In this document: positions 36,287 to 42,316 of the stretch, one piece after another
Layout: each line of letters starts with the position of its first letter
Numbering within the stretch: the stretch's first letter is position 1
Origin: Polyangia bacterium
Lineage (GTDB): Bacteria > Myxococcota_A > Polyangia > Polyangiales > Sandaracinaceae
Direction: 5' to 3'
Assembly (NCBI GenBank): GCA_030426845.1
Contig: JAUHXR010000038.1
Coordinates: forward strand, 1 to 42,316
DNA length: 42,316 nt
Position numbers and translations under genes: made by a program
The notes under the pieces: model-generated
What the model saw: only the letters and a program-made list of their open reading frames with translations
What the model was told of the DNA's origin: nothing
Database searches by the model: none

Positions 36287-37312
36287 TCAGGCGTCGGGGT
36301 AGCGCCCGTCCACGAGGACCGGGCGACCGTCGATCGTCGCGCTCGCGCGGCGCTGGAGCAGGTTGACGAGCAGGCCCCCGCACCAGCCCGCCCGGGTGCA
36401 CTGCGGGGCGGTGAAGCCGAGCGTCAGGTGGAAGCCCGGGAGCTTCGAGTCCTGGGCCACCACCCCGATGGTCGCGAGGACGTCGGTGTTCGTGCCGAAG
36501 CTGATCTGCCCGACGCGCCGGCCGTCGCGGTCGCCGTCGAGGTGCTCCGTCAGCCGCCGCGCGGCCTCGGCGGGCCCCTCGACCCGCGTCACCCGGCCGC
36601 CCTCAAGGTGGACGCGGAGGCGGGCTGCGTCGGCGCGGTCGAACAGCGTTCCGTCGGTGAGGCACACCCCGCCGTCCGGCGCGAACACGCCGTCCACGCT
36701 CGCGGGGCAGGTCGCCAGCTCGCCGGAGGGGAGGTTCGTCCAGCCGGGGCCGCGCAGGATCCCGCTCTGGTTGTGCCAGACGCAGGTCGGGTCCGGGCGC
36801 GCGGTCAGCGCGGTGCCGCCCGGGCTGGTCACGCGGATCTCGCTGCTCGGGCCGAGCCGCGAGAGCAGCCGCGCGCCCAGCGCCTCGATCGCCTCGAAGT
36901 CGGCGCGCAGCCCCTGCCGCACCACTGCGTCGTTGATGCCCAGCAGGTGCGCGTGACGCCGGGCGCTCCCGTCGATCTCGGTGAAGCAGGTCCGCAGCTC
37001 GCGCACCGTGCCGCGGCCGCAGATCAGGATCGAGCGATCCGCGAGGGCGAGGCGGGCCCGGGCCTCGTCGATCAGGGCCGGGGCGCTCGAGCGCTCCGGG
37101 GCCACGCGCATCACCGAGCAGGGGATCTGTCGCCCGTCGAGCGCGGCGAGCGCGGCCGCCGCGAGCCCCTCGAAGGCCGGCTCGTGCGCGAGGAGGACGC
37201 GGCTCGACGAGGCGACGCGCAGGCAGTCGTCGAGGATCCGAGCGGCCGCGTCCGCGAGGTGAGGCGCGGGGCTCACGTCACGCAGGCGAACGACGTCGGC
37301 CGTGGAGTCCAT
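36287..37312 (-). CDS. M29 aminopeptidase/NicX-like protein
   Basis: 341 residues, no signal peptide. The layout resembles peptidase family M29 and the related dioxygenase NicX: an N-terminal alpha/beta part (LRVASSSRVLLAHEPAFEGLAAAA), a nucleoside-like middle (EIRVTSPGGTALTAR), then the hallmark GWTNLPSGELATCPASVDG with the first metal-ligand Glu, GVCLTDGTL, VGQISFGTNTDV and PGFHLTLGF. In typical members the segment before GTN reads GE; here it is GQ, so one metal ligand seems replaced, and the downstream His/Asp ligands are also not obvious (QCTRAGWCGG instead of a simple His-Asp). An enzyme with changed metal site, or a non-peptidase branch, is therefore likely. The ATG at 37312 has CATTCT 7 bases upstream, a one-base variant of the leaderless hexamer. 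Confidence 0.75.
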   Translation of the reverse strand: MDSTADVVRLRDVSPAPHLADAAARILDDCLRVASSSRVLLAHEPAFEGLAAAALAALDGRQIPCSVMRVAPERSSAPALIDEARARLALADRSILICGRGTVRELRTCFTEIDGSARRHAHLLGINDAVVRQGLRADFEAIEALGARLLSRLGPSSEIRVTSPGGTALTARPDPTCVWHNQSGILRGPGWTNLPSGELATCPASVDGVFAPDGGVCLTDGTLFDRADAARLRVHLEGGRVTRVEGPAEAARRLTEHLDGDRDGRRVGQISFGTNTDVLATIGVVAQDSKLPGFHLTLGFTAPQCTRAGWCGGLLVNLLQRRASATIDGRPVLVDGRYPDA

Positions 37313-37414
37313 CCCCGGGAGAATGGCAACCGCGGCCGCGCTCGTCGAGGCCAGGGCGCGCCGCGCGGCGTCGAGCGCGCGAGGAGCGGCCGACGCCGCG
37401 GCGTCACTCCCGGC

Positions 37415-38713
37415 TCAGGCGCGCGCGCGGGCGAGGAACCAGGCCTTCGCCGCGTGGGTGACCGCCCGACCCACCGCCTTCCACTCGAGGCCGGCGGCCG
37501 CGAGCGCGTCGCCGCTCTCCGCGCGCACGTCCTGGCCGATCCACTTGAGGAAGGCCCCGAGGGCCTTCGGGCTCGCGCCGTCCGGGCAGGCTTCGGCGAG
37601 GCCCTGCTCGAGGCGCGCGTCGGTGACGAAGGTCTCCACGAGCTCCTCGATCGAGCGCGCGACCGCGGGGTCTACCTCGACCGCCGCGCCCGCCTTGCGG
37701 ACGCGGTGGCGCTCACCCTTGGCCTTGAACATCAGCGACGTGATCGCGTCGCGGTCCGTCGCGCGCTCCCCGCCGAGCGTCGGGTAGAGCACGAGCCCCT
37801 CGCCGACGCCCTCGAACCCGAAGGTCTCGCGGACCCAGGGGTCGATCGACTCGATGGCCTCGACCTCCGCGTTGAGCTTGGCGACCGCGGTCTCCGGATC
37901 GGCGAAGTCGATCGCGATCGGCGCGCCGTGCCACGGGAGCACGAACACGTCCGGGTGCGTGGGCGCCAGCGCGGCGAGCGCCTCGGGCTCGATGACGAGG
38001 GTCGCCGCCTCGCGCGCCGGGTCCCCGAGCATCGCCGCGAAGATCACGAACACGCGCCGGTCGAGCCGGGTCACCGCGACCCCGCGCTGCACGCCGGGCC
38101 CGCACCACTCCCCGTAGAGCGTGAGGTGTCGATCGCGGGCGAGCGCCGCGAACGCGGGCTCGTTCGCGAGCACCCACGCGGCGAAGCCGAGGTTGTCCTC
38201 CGCGGGCGTGATCACCCGGTTGCGCGCCTGTGCGATCACGCCGCCGTCTGGCGTGACCTGGACGCCGGAGTTGGTCCCGTGGAGCTTCACCTTGGCCCGG
38301 TAGGTGACGACCGGCGGGGGCTCGCCGAGGGCCTCCGCACGCGCGAGCGCCTCGCCCCGCACGTTGTGGAGCAGCTCGATCTTGGTCCACTTCAGGAGCT
38401 GGCCGTCGGCGAGCGAGCGCTCCGGCTGGCAGCGGCCCTCCGACAGGTCGGTGCCCGGCGCGGCGTCGACCGGACCCATCGCCATGCCGCGCGAGGAGAC
38501 GCCCCGCAGCTTCACCGGGCGGATCGCGGTGCCGTCGAGGAGGGTCGTTCCCGCCAGCGCCACCATCGCCACGTCGCCCACCGCGTAGGTGTGCTCCTGG
38601 TTCGCGACCACCTGCACGGCGGCGCGTCCCGGCGCCTCGAGCGTGTACACGCGCAGGCTGTCGGCGTTGGGGTGGTCGGCGACCGCGGTCACCTTCATCG
38701 CGAGGATCGGCAT
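37415..38713 (-). CDS. RNA ligase, Rnl5/DraRnl-like, with N-terminal OB domain
   Basis: 432 residues from ATG 38713 (GGAG 7 bases upstream). The N-terminus (MKVTAVADHPNADSLRVYTLE, KLRGVSSRGMAMG) is an OB fold like the tRNA-binding domains. The nucleotidyltransferase domain follows with motif I KLHGTN (K143 the AMP-bound Lys), YGEWCGPGVQRGVAVT (motif III region), GVGEGLVLYP (motif IV) and LMFKAKGERHRV (motif V, Lys pair). A helical tail ends the protein. OB-first order matches the Deinococcus RNA ligase DraRnl (Rnl5), which seals nicks having a 3'-OH RNA end. The gene likely works in RNA or mixed RNA/DNA repair. Its leader is unusual: a possible 29-residue ORF followed by a terminator-like hairpin lies between msrA and this gene. 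Confidence 0.87.
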   Translation of the reverse strand: MPILAMKVTAVADHPNADSLRVYTLEAPGRAAVQVVANQEHTYAVGDVAMVALAGTTLLDGTAIRPVKLRGVSSRGMAMGPVDAAPGTDLSEGRCQPERSLADGQLLKWTKIELLHNVRGEALARAEALGEPPPVVTYRAKVKLHGTNSGVQVTPDGGVIAQARNRVITPAEDNLGFAAWVLANEPAFAALARDRHLTLYGEWCGPGVQRGVAVTRLDRRVFVIFAAMLGDPAREAATLVIEPEALAALAPTHPDVFVLPWHGAPIAIDFADPETAVAKLNAEVEAIESIDPWVRETFGFEGVGEGLVLYPTLGGERATDRDAITSLMFKAKGERHRVRKAGAAVEVDPAVARSIEELVETFVTDARLEQGLAEACPDGASPKALGAFLKWIGQDVRAESGDALAAAGLEWKAVGRAVTHAAKAWFLARARA

Positions 38714-38779
38714 CGGAGTTCTCCAGGGGTCGGGTCGAGAGAGACAGACAAACAAGGGAAAGAGACAGAGAAACGAAGC

Positions 38780-38810
38780 GAGCCCCCTCTGGCGTCGCCG
38801 GAGGGGGCTC
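38780..38810 (-). terminator. Perfect 10-bp hairpin with pyrimidine tail in the RNA-ligase leader
   Basis: GAGCCCCCTC (38780-38789) pairs perfectly with GAGGGGGCTC (38801-38810); the 11-base loop has an inner GGCG/CGCC pairing. On the minus strand it is followed by about 40 bases almost purely of T and C. It could end msrA transcripts or act as an attenuator for the RNA ligase gene, whose ATG is 66 bases further on. Confidence 0.7.
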
Positions 38811-38836
38811 GAGAGCGAAGGCTCGTGGAGGACGAG

Positions 38837-38926
38837 CTACTCGGGCCGCCGGCGCAGGCGCACGTCTCCGTGCCTCTCCACCTGGGAGGCGCGGGCGTTC
38901 GCGGAAGGCCGGGGTTGGACGAGCAC
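38837..38926 (-). CDS. Possible 29-residue leader peptide upstream of RNA ligase
   Basis: GTG 38926 opens a 29-codon frame (MLVQPRPSANAR..., ending ERHGDVRLRRRPE) that stops at TAG 38837. The hexamer TACTCT at 38936-38941 lies 9 bases before it, the same leaderless arrangement as other genes here. The stop is 26 bases before the terminator-like hairpin. The peptide is strongly basic near its end (five Arg among the last eight residues). The small size and the G+C-rich background leave a real chance that it is not a gene. Confidence 0.3.
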   Translation of the reverse strand: MLVQPRPSANARASQVERHGDVRLRRRPE

Positions 38927-38991
38927 GAGACCGCAAGAGTAGCAGCGCGTGCGCGCCGCTCAACCCGGGACGGTCGCTTCCCTGGAGGCGA

Positions 38992-39642
38992 TCACTCGGC
39001 GTCGAGGCCGACCGGGCAGCTGACCCCCGTGCCGCCGAGGCCGCAGTAGCCGTTCGGGTTCTTGTGGAGGTACTGCTGGTGATAGTCCTCGGCGAAGTAG
39101 AACGTCGGCGCGTCGAGGATCTCGGTGGTGATCGTGCCGTGGCCGGCCGCCCGCAGCTGGGCCTGGTAAGCTCGCTTGCTCGCTTCGGCGGCCTCGCGCT
39201 GGGCCGCGTCGTAGACGTAGATCCCCGAGCGGTACTGCGTGCCGCGGTCGTTGCCCTGGCGCATCCCCTGGGTCGGATCGTGGTTCTCCCAGAACACGCG
39301 GAGGAGCGCCTCGTAGGAGGTGGCGCTCGTGTCGAAGGCCACCCGCACGACCTCGTTGTGGCCGGTGAGGCCCGAGCAGACCTCCTCGTAGGTCGGGTGC
39401 GGCGTGTAGCCCGCCGCGTAGCCGACCGCGGTCGAGTAGACCCCGCGCGCCTGCCACAGCTTCCGCTCGGCGCCCCAGAAGCAGCCCATGCCGAACATCG
39501 CGAGCGCGACGCCGTCGGGGAACGGACCCTCGAGCGGGTGGCCCAGCACCGCGTGGGCGGGAGCGACCGGCATGGGGGTCTGCCGCCCGGGCAGGGCGTC
39601 CTCGGGGCGCGGCATCTCGAGCTTCTTGGACGAGAAGAACAT
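38992..39642 (-). CDS. msrA: Peptide methionine sulfoxide reductase MsrA
   Basis: 216 residues. MsrA reduces the S-form of methionine sulfoxide in proteins and free Met. The catalytic GCFWG motif is at 53-57 (C54), and the substrate-pocket text follows: [59 protein letters not shown], and [26 protein letters not shown] with the resolving Cys region. About 45 extra residues precede the core ([10 protein letters not shown], typical of the longer MsrA type). No signal peptide, so cytoplasmic. TAGATT ends 6 bases before ATG 39642, and a large nested palindrome covers its promoter. Confidence 0.95.
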   Translation of the reverse strand: MFFSSKKLEMPRPEDALPGRQTPMPVAPAHAVLGHPLEGPFPDGVALAMFGMGCFWGAERKLWQARGVYSTAVGYAAGYTPHPTYEEVCSGLTGHNEVVRVAFDTSATSYEALLRVFWENHDPTQGMRQGNDRGTQYRSGIYVYDAAQREAAEASKRAYQAQLRAAGHGTITTEILDAPTFYFAEDYHQQYLHKNPNGYCGLGGTGVSCPVGLDAE

Positions 39643-39648
39643 CGACCG

Positions 39649-39654
39649 AATCTA
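39649..39654 (-). promoter_or_regulatory. -10-like TAGATT of msrA
   Basis: On the minus strand TAGATT is followed by 6 bases and ATG 39642. Three of its bases are part of the outer arm of the palindrome at 39652-39711. Confidence 0.45.
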
Positions 39655-39711
39655 GGAGCTTGATTCGCTACGGGCCAGCGGCGCTGGCCCGGGCGCTCAC
39701 CAAGCTCCTAG
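39652..39711. repeat. Nested double palindrome between the AlkB-type gene and msrA
   Basis: The outer arms CTAGGAGCTTG (39652-39662) and CAAGCTCCTAG (39701-39711) are perfectly complementary over 11 bases. Inside, CGGGCCAGCG (39671-39680) and CGCTGGCCCG (39682-39691) form a 10-bp palindrome around one base. The right arm contains the stop codon of the AlkB-type gene and the left arm overlaps the msrA hexamer. Read as RNA it would terminate the upstream gene or control msrA. Confidence 0.85.
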
Positions 39712-40352
39712 GGCGCGGCCGCCACGGTCACCACCCGGAAGGTGAGGTTGAGGCGCGGGCCCACCGGCCGGCGGGTCTTCGGCACGTGATGGACGAAGCC
39801 CTCCTGCAGGCGGCCGCCCATCACGAGGAGCGAGCCCTCGCCGAGCGACCACTCGCGCCGCGCGCTGCCGTCGCGCGCGCGGAGCACGAACCGCCGGGGC
39901 GCGCCGAGCGAGATGGACGCGATGCGCTTGTCGTCGGGCCGCGGGCCGAGCTCGGGCTCGTCGTCCGCGTGGGCGCCCATCGAGTCGGCGCCGTCCCGGT
40001 AGAGGTTGGCGAGCGCGGAGTTGAACGCGACGCCGGTGCGCGCCTCGAGCCGGTCGCGCAGCGAGGCGAGGGTCGGGGTCCAGGGGCTCGGCTCGAACGT
40101 GCGCCCGGAGTAGCGGTAGCGGGCCCCCGGGTCGCCGTGCCACGAGGTGAGGCGCGGCGTCGCGACCGGGCGGCCGAACAGGACGAGCGACTCCTGGCGG
40201 AGCGGCAGCTCGTCGACGAGGCGGGCCATCCAGGCCGCGTGGTCCTCGACGAACGCCGGATCGAACGCGACCCAGCCGTCGCCCAGCGCCTCGCGGGCCA
40301 TCGCGGGAGCAGCGCCCCCGCGGTCGGGATCGAGGTGGGGGATTCGGCCCAT
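39708..40352 (-). CDS. AlkB-type 2-oxoglutarate/Fe(II) dioxygenase
   Basis: 214 residues. AlkB-family enzymes remove methyl groups from alkylated bases by oxidation. Visible residues: YRYSGRTFEPSPWTPTLASLRDRLE, FNSALANLYRDGADSMGAHADDEPELG with metal ligands H128 and D130, SISLGAPRRFVLR, the second His in FVHHVPKT (H188 or H189), and the 2-oxoglutarate Arg in RLNLTFR (R200, R206). The arrangement matches the ALKBH2/3-like bacterial branch. Likely substrates are N1-methyladenine and N3-methylcytosine in DNA or RNA. GGAG lies 5 bases before ATG 40352. It is divergent from the SRPBCC gene at 40404 and ends inside a large palindrome that leads into msrA; with the RNA ligase beyond, the strand carries three nucleic-acid or protein repair genes in a row. 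Confidence 0.92.
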   Translation of the reverse strand: MGRIPHLDPDRGGAAPAMAREALGDGWVAFDPAFVEDHAAWMARLVDELPLRQESLVLFGRPVATPRLTSWHGDPGARYRYSGRTFEPSPWTPTLASLRDRLEARTGVAFNSALANLYRDGADSMGAHADDEPELGPRPDDKRIASISLGAPRRFVLRARDGSARREWSLGEGSLLVMGGRLQEGFVHHVPKTRRPVGPRLNLTFRVVTVAAAP

Positions 40353-40389
40353 GGAGACTCCAGCGTCGTGGCGCCCGCGCCGACTCTGC

Positions 40390-40395
40390 TACGCT
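40390..40395 (+). promoter_or_regulatory. -10-like TACGCT of the SRPBCC gene
   Basis: TACGCT is followed by 8 bases and ATG 40404, without a ribosome binding site. Confidence 0.42.
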
Positions 40396-40403
40396 CGCCC
40401 GCC

Positions 40404-40934
40404 ATGCGCATCCACAGCGAGTCCGTGATCAGCCATCCGCAGCCCGTCGTGTACGAGGCCTACCGCGATCGCCTCTCCGAGATCGCCGCGTACATGTCGG
40501 ACGTCAAGGAGATCCAGGTCGAGAAGCGCGAGCCGGTCGACGGCGGCGTGAAGATCCACAACGTCTGGATCAGCGACTCCGACGTCCCCGTCTTCGCGCG
40601 CGCGTTCATCAAGCCCGAGATGCTCCGCTGGGACGACTTCGCCGACTGGCGCGACGACGAGGGCAAGGTCTACTGGAAGCTCCGCCTGCGCGTGTTCACC
40701 GACCAGGTCACCTGCAGCGGGACGAATTCGTTCGTGGCCGCGGGCGACGACCGCACCAAGGTCGTGCTCGAGGGCGACCTCGACATCGACCTCAAGAACA
40801 TCCCCGGGGTCCCGCGCCTCCTCGCGGGCGGGCTCAAGCCCAAGGTCGAGAAGTTCATCGTCGGGCTGATCACGCCCAACCTCGAGAAGGTCAACGAGAG
40901 CCTCCAGACGTTCCTGGACGAGCAGGTCGGCTGA
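40404..40934 (+). CDS. SRPBCC-family protein (DUF2505-like)
   Basis: 176 residues from ATG 40404; the frame extends upstream only as antisense to the AlkB-type gene. The SRPBCC/START-like pattern is present: HSESVISHPQPVVYEAYRDRLSEIAAYMSDVKEIQVEKREPV opens the ligand cavity, WISDSDVPVFARAFIKPEMLRWDDFADW and KVYWKLRLRVFTDQVTCSGTNSFV are strands, and VEKFIVGLITPNLEKVNESLQTFLDEQV is the long C-terminal helix. Ligand unknown. Its 3' end overlaps the convergent RibD-like gene by 44 bases. Confidence 0.82.
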   Translation: MRIHSESVISHPQPVVYEAYRDRLSEIAAYMSDVKEIQVEKREPVDGGVKIHNVWISDSDVPVFARAFIKPEMLRWDDFADWRDDEGKVYWKLRLRVFTDQVTCSGTNSFVAAGDDRTKVVLEGDLDIDLKNIPGVPRLLAGGLKPKVEKFIVGLITPNLEKVNESLQTFLDEQVG

Positions 40935-41670
40935 CCCACCGGCTGAAGCTCCAGTCGCCGTCCACGCGCCCGCCGACCCGGGTGAGGCTCGCCGCGAGGG
41001 TGGCTTCGTCGGGGAAGGGCGCCCCTTCGGCGCGCGGGTCGAGCGCGCCGCGGTAGACGCTCAGCGTCAGCTCGTCGATCGCGGCCGGGGTCTCGTAGAG
41101 CGGCACGGCCACGCTCGGTCCGGCCTCGACGCTGATCGCGCGGGCGCCCCGCTCGCGGCGCAGCCAGGCGAGCACGGCCCGCGGCCGCGTGTCGTCGACG
41201 CCCACCACCTCGACCCGGTCGGGCAGGCTCGCGCGCGCCGCGGGCGCGGCGTCCGGCGGGACGACGACGACGAGGCGGGCCTCGCTCGACCACACCGGGT
41301 GCTGGGCGGGGAGCGCGCCGCGGCTCAGGACCACGAGCGTGGGCGGCTCGGGGCGGCGCCGGGCGCGCCAGGCGCGCAGCGGCGGCGGCAGCTCGTAGCG
41401 GAGGGTCGGCTCGTCGCGCAGCACCTGGCCGCTCACCAGGATCGCGTCGACCCGTGCCCGCGCGAGGTGGAGGCAGAAGAGGTCGAGCGCGCTCTTGGGG
41501 CTGTGCTGCCCGATCTTGATCACGCGGCGCGCGCCGCGGACCTCGGCCACCGCGGTGACGTGGAGCACTCCGTCGAGCGCGGGCGGGGGCGCGCCGTAGA
41601 GGGCGGCCGCGAGCGCGTCGACGTCGTCGGCGGAGCGGAGGTCAGAGGGGGAGGGGGGGGCGTCGGGCAC
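40891..41670 (-). CDS. RibD C-terminal (DHFR-like) reductase-domain protein
   Basis: 259 residues from GTG 41670. A stand-alone RibD_C/dihydrofolate-reductase-like domain: HVTAVAEVRGARRVIKIGQHSPKSALDLFCLHLARARVDAILVSGQVLRDEPTLRYELP contains the usual strand-loop-helix with the D-x-x-x-x-L and R-x-x-A/V-D-A-I-L-V-G pattern, LVVLSRGALPAQHPVW follows, and GARAISVEAGPSVAVPLYE carries the G-G/A-P-S loop that holds the cofactor. The deaminase half of true RibD is missing, so this may be a riboflavin-type or other NADPH-dependent reductase; substrate uncertain. It overlaps the end of the SRPBCC gene on the other strand, which is uncommon. It is divergent from miaB. Confidence 0.78.
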   Translation of the reverse strand: MPDAPPSPSDLRSADDVDALAAALYGAPPPALDGVLHVTAVAEVRGARRVIKIGQHSPKSALDLFCLHLARARVDAILVSGQVLRDEPTLRYELPPPLRAWRARRRPEPPTLVVLSRGALPAQHPVWSSEARLVVVVPPDAAPAARASLPDRVEVVGVDDTRPRAVLAWLRRERGARAISVEAGPSVAVPLYETPAAIDELTLSVYRGALDPRAEGAPFPDEATLAASLTRVGGRVDGDWSFSRWVSRPARPGTSGGSR

Positions 41671-41720
41671 CGCCTCGGTTTGCCAGCCCGGATCGCGAAT
41701 GCAAACGTCCGACCTCGGCC

Positions 41721-42316
41721 ATGAAGCGCTACCTCGTCCAGACGATGGGCTGCCAGATGAACGTCCACGATTCGCGTCGGATCGAGGAGGTGCTGCGCGC
41801 GGCCGGCTGGGAGGCGACCGACGACAGCCAGCTCGCCGACCTGGTCGTCTTCAACACCTGCTCGGTGCGCGAGAAGGCCGAGCACAAGCTGATGAGCGCG
41901 CTCGGCACCGCGCGGCCCCTCAAGGAGGAGCGCCCCTCGGTGGTGATCGCGGTCGCCGGCTGCGTCGCCCAGCAGGAGGGCGAGCGCCTGATCAAGAAGG
42001 CGCCCTACATCGACGTGGTCATCGGGCCCGACAACATCGGCGAGCTCGCCGGCCTCGTCGAGGACGCGCGCGCGGGCGCTCGGCCGGCGACCCGCACGGT
42101 GTTCGACGTCCACGCGCCTTCCTTCCTCAACGCGACCCCGGCCGCGGGGCGCCTCGAGACGACCGCCTTCGTGACGGTCATGAAGGGCTGCGATGAGCGC
42201 TGCACCTACTGCGTCGTGCCGCACACCCGCGGACCCGAGCGCTACCGGCCGGCCGACGCGATCGTGGGCGAGGTCCGGGCGATGATCGCGGGCGGGGTCC
42301 GCGAGGTCACGCTCCT
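41721..42316 (+). CDS. miaB: tRNA-2-methylthio-N6-dimethylallyladenosine synthase MiaB (partial)
   Basis: 198 residues visible before the window ends; the frame is open. MiaB is a radical-SAM enzyme that adds a methylthio group to i6A37 of tRNAs reading UNN codons. The N-terminal UPF0004 domain is complete: YLVQTMGCQMNVHDS (first cluster Cys), VFNTCSVREKAEHK (second), and VAGCVAQQEGERL (third). The radical-SAM cluster Cys follow in TVMKGCDERCTYCVVPHTRG (CxxxCxxC). The text is that of MiaB rather than RimO or MtaB. Start ATG 41721; no clear ribosome binding site. Confidence 0.95.
   Translation, partial: MKRYLVQTMGCQMNVHDSRRIEEVLRAAGWEATDDSQLADLVVFNTCSVREKAEHKLMSALGTARPLKEERPSVVIAVAGCVAQQEGERLIKKAPYIDVVIGPDNIGELAGLVEDARAGARPATRTVFDVHAPSFLNATPAAGRLETTAFVTVMKGCDERCTYCVVPHTRGPERYRPADAIVGEVRAMIAGGVREVTL

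Noticed and set aside
38811-38991. tRNA gene between msrA and the RNA ligase gene
   Set aside because: No cloverleaf or T-loop consensus could be found on either strand.
35378-39049. 1223-codon plus-strand open frame
   Set aside because: Runs antisense to three well-supported genes (membrane protein, M29-like, RNA ligase); codon bias and composition are those of a reverse-strand shadow.

Overview
The window is about 70% G+C with very dense coding on both strands. The gene content points to a myxobacterium-like member of the Myxococcota (Sandaracinaceae/Polyangia type). The signs are a zinc-ribbon Ser/Thr kinase, a MYXO-CTERM sorting tail, many lipoproteins, and spacers rich in DAGPPD-type repeats. 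Taxonomy is inferred from style and families, not from a marker tree. No rRNA, tRNA, insertion sequence, prophage or CRISPR array was seen.

Layout. 1-2000 (minus): a membrane-anchored protein cut by the window edge, and a JmjC/cupin (ROX-type) oxygenase. 2130-2459 (plus), divergent from the oxygenase: a small twin-arginine-type exported peptide made of three Asp/Gly/Arg repeats. 2542-4197: Ser/Thr kinase; 4320-4673: glutaredoxin-like lipoprotein. 4683-9766: a BNR-type membrane protein, an alpha/beta hydrolase, an outer-membrane-like protein, and a START/VTT/SDR overlapping operon. 9819-13510: polyphosphate kinase 2, a TPR protein and NAD-dependent DNA ligase. 13507-15149: two lipoproteins (DsbA-like and DUF547). 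15220-18224: pntAB transhydrogenase, apparently starting at ATT. 18243-21024: MFS exporter, GNAT acetyltransferase and an unknown protein. 21224-25182: a divergent pair of surface proteins (MYXO-CTERM; TSP3/VWA). 25331-28277: ECF sigma / FecR-TPR / exported barrel-like operon. 28355-35298: an iron-type operon behind a Fur-like palindrome, encoding a DUF4856 lipoprotein, an imelysin-like lipoprotein, an HTTM (vitamin K-dependent carboxylase-like) protein and a FecA-like TonB receptor. 35321-42316: a membrane protein, an M29-like protein, an Rnl5-type RNA ligase with an unusual leader, MsrA, an AlkB-type oxygenase, an SRPBCC protein, a RibD-like reductase and the start of miaB.

Cross-cutting signal. 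At least eleven genes have a TANNNT hexamer ending only 5-9 bases before the start codon and no ribosome binding site. This is what leaderless transcription looks like. A minority of genes (the repeat peptide, pntA, the DUF4856 gene, the RNA ligase, the AlkB gene) instead have a clear GGAG-type site.

Most promising systems: the Fur-box/DUF4856/imelysin/HTTM/TonB operon, where a carboxylase-like enzyme sits among iron-uptake proteins, and the repeat peptide next to a ROX-type hydroxylase. Both functional readings are inference from family and context.
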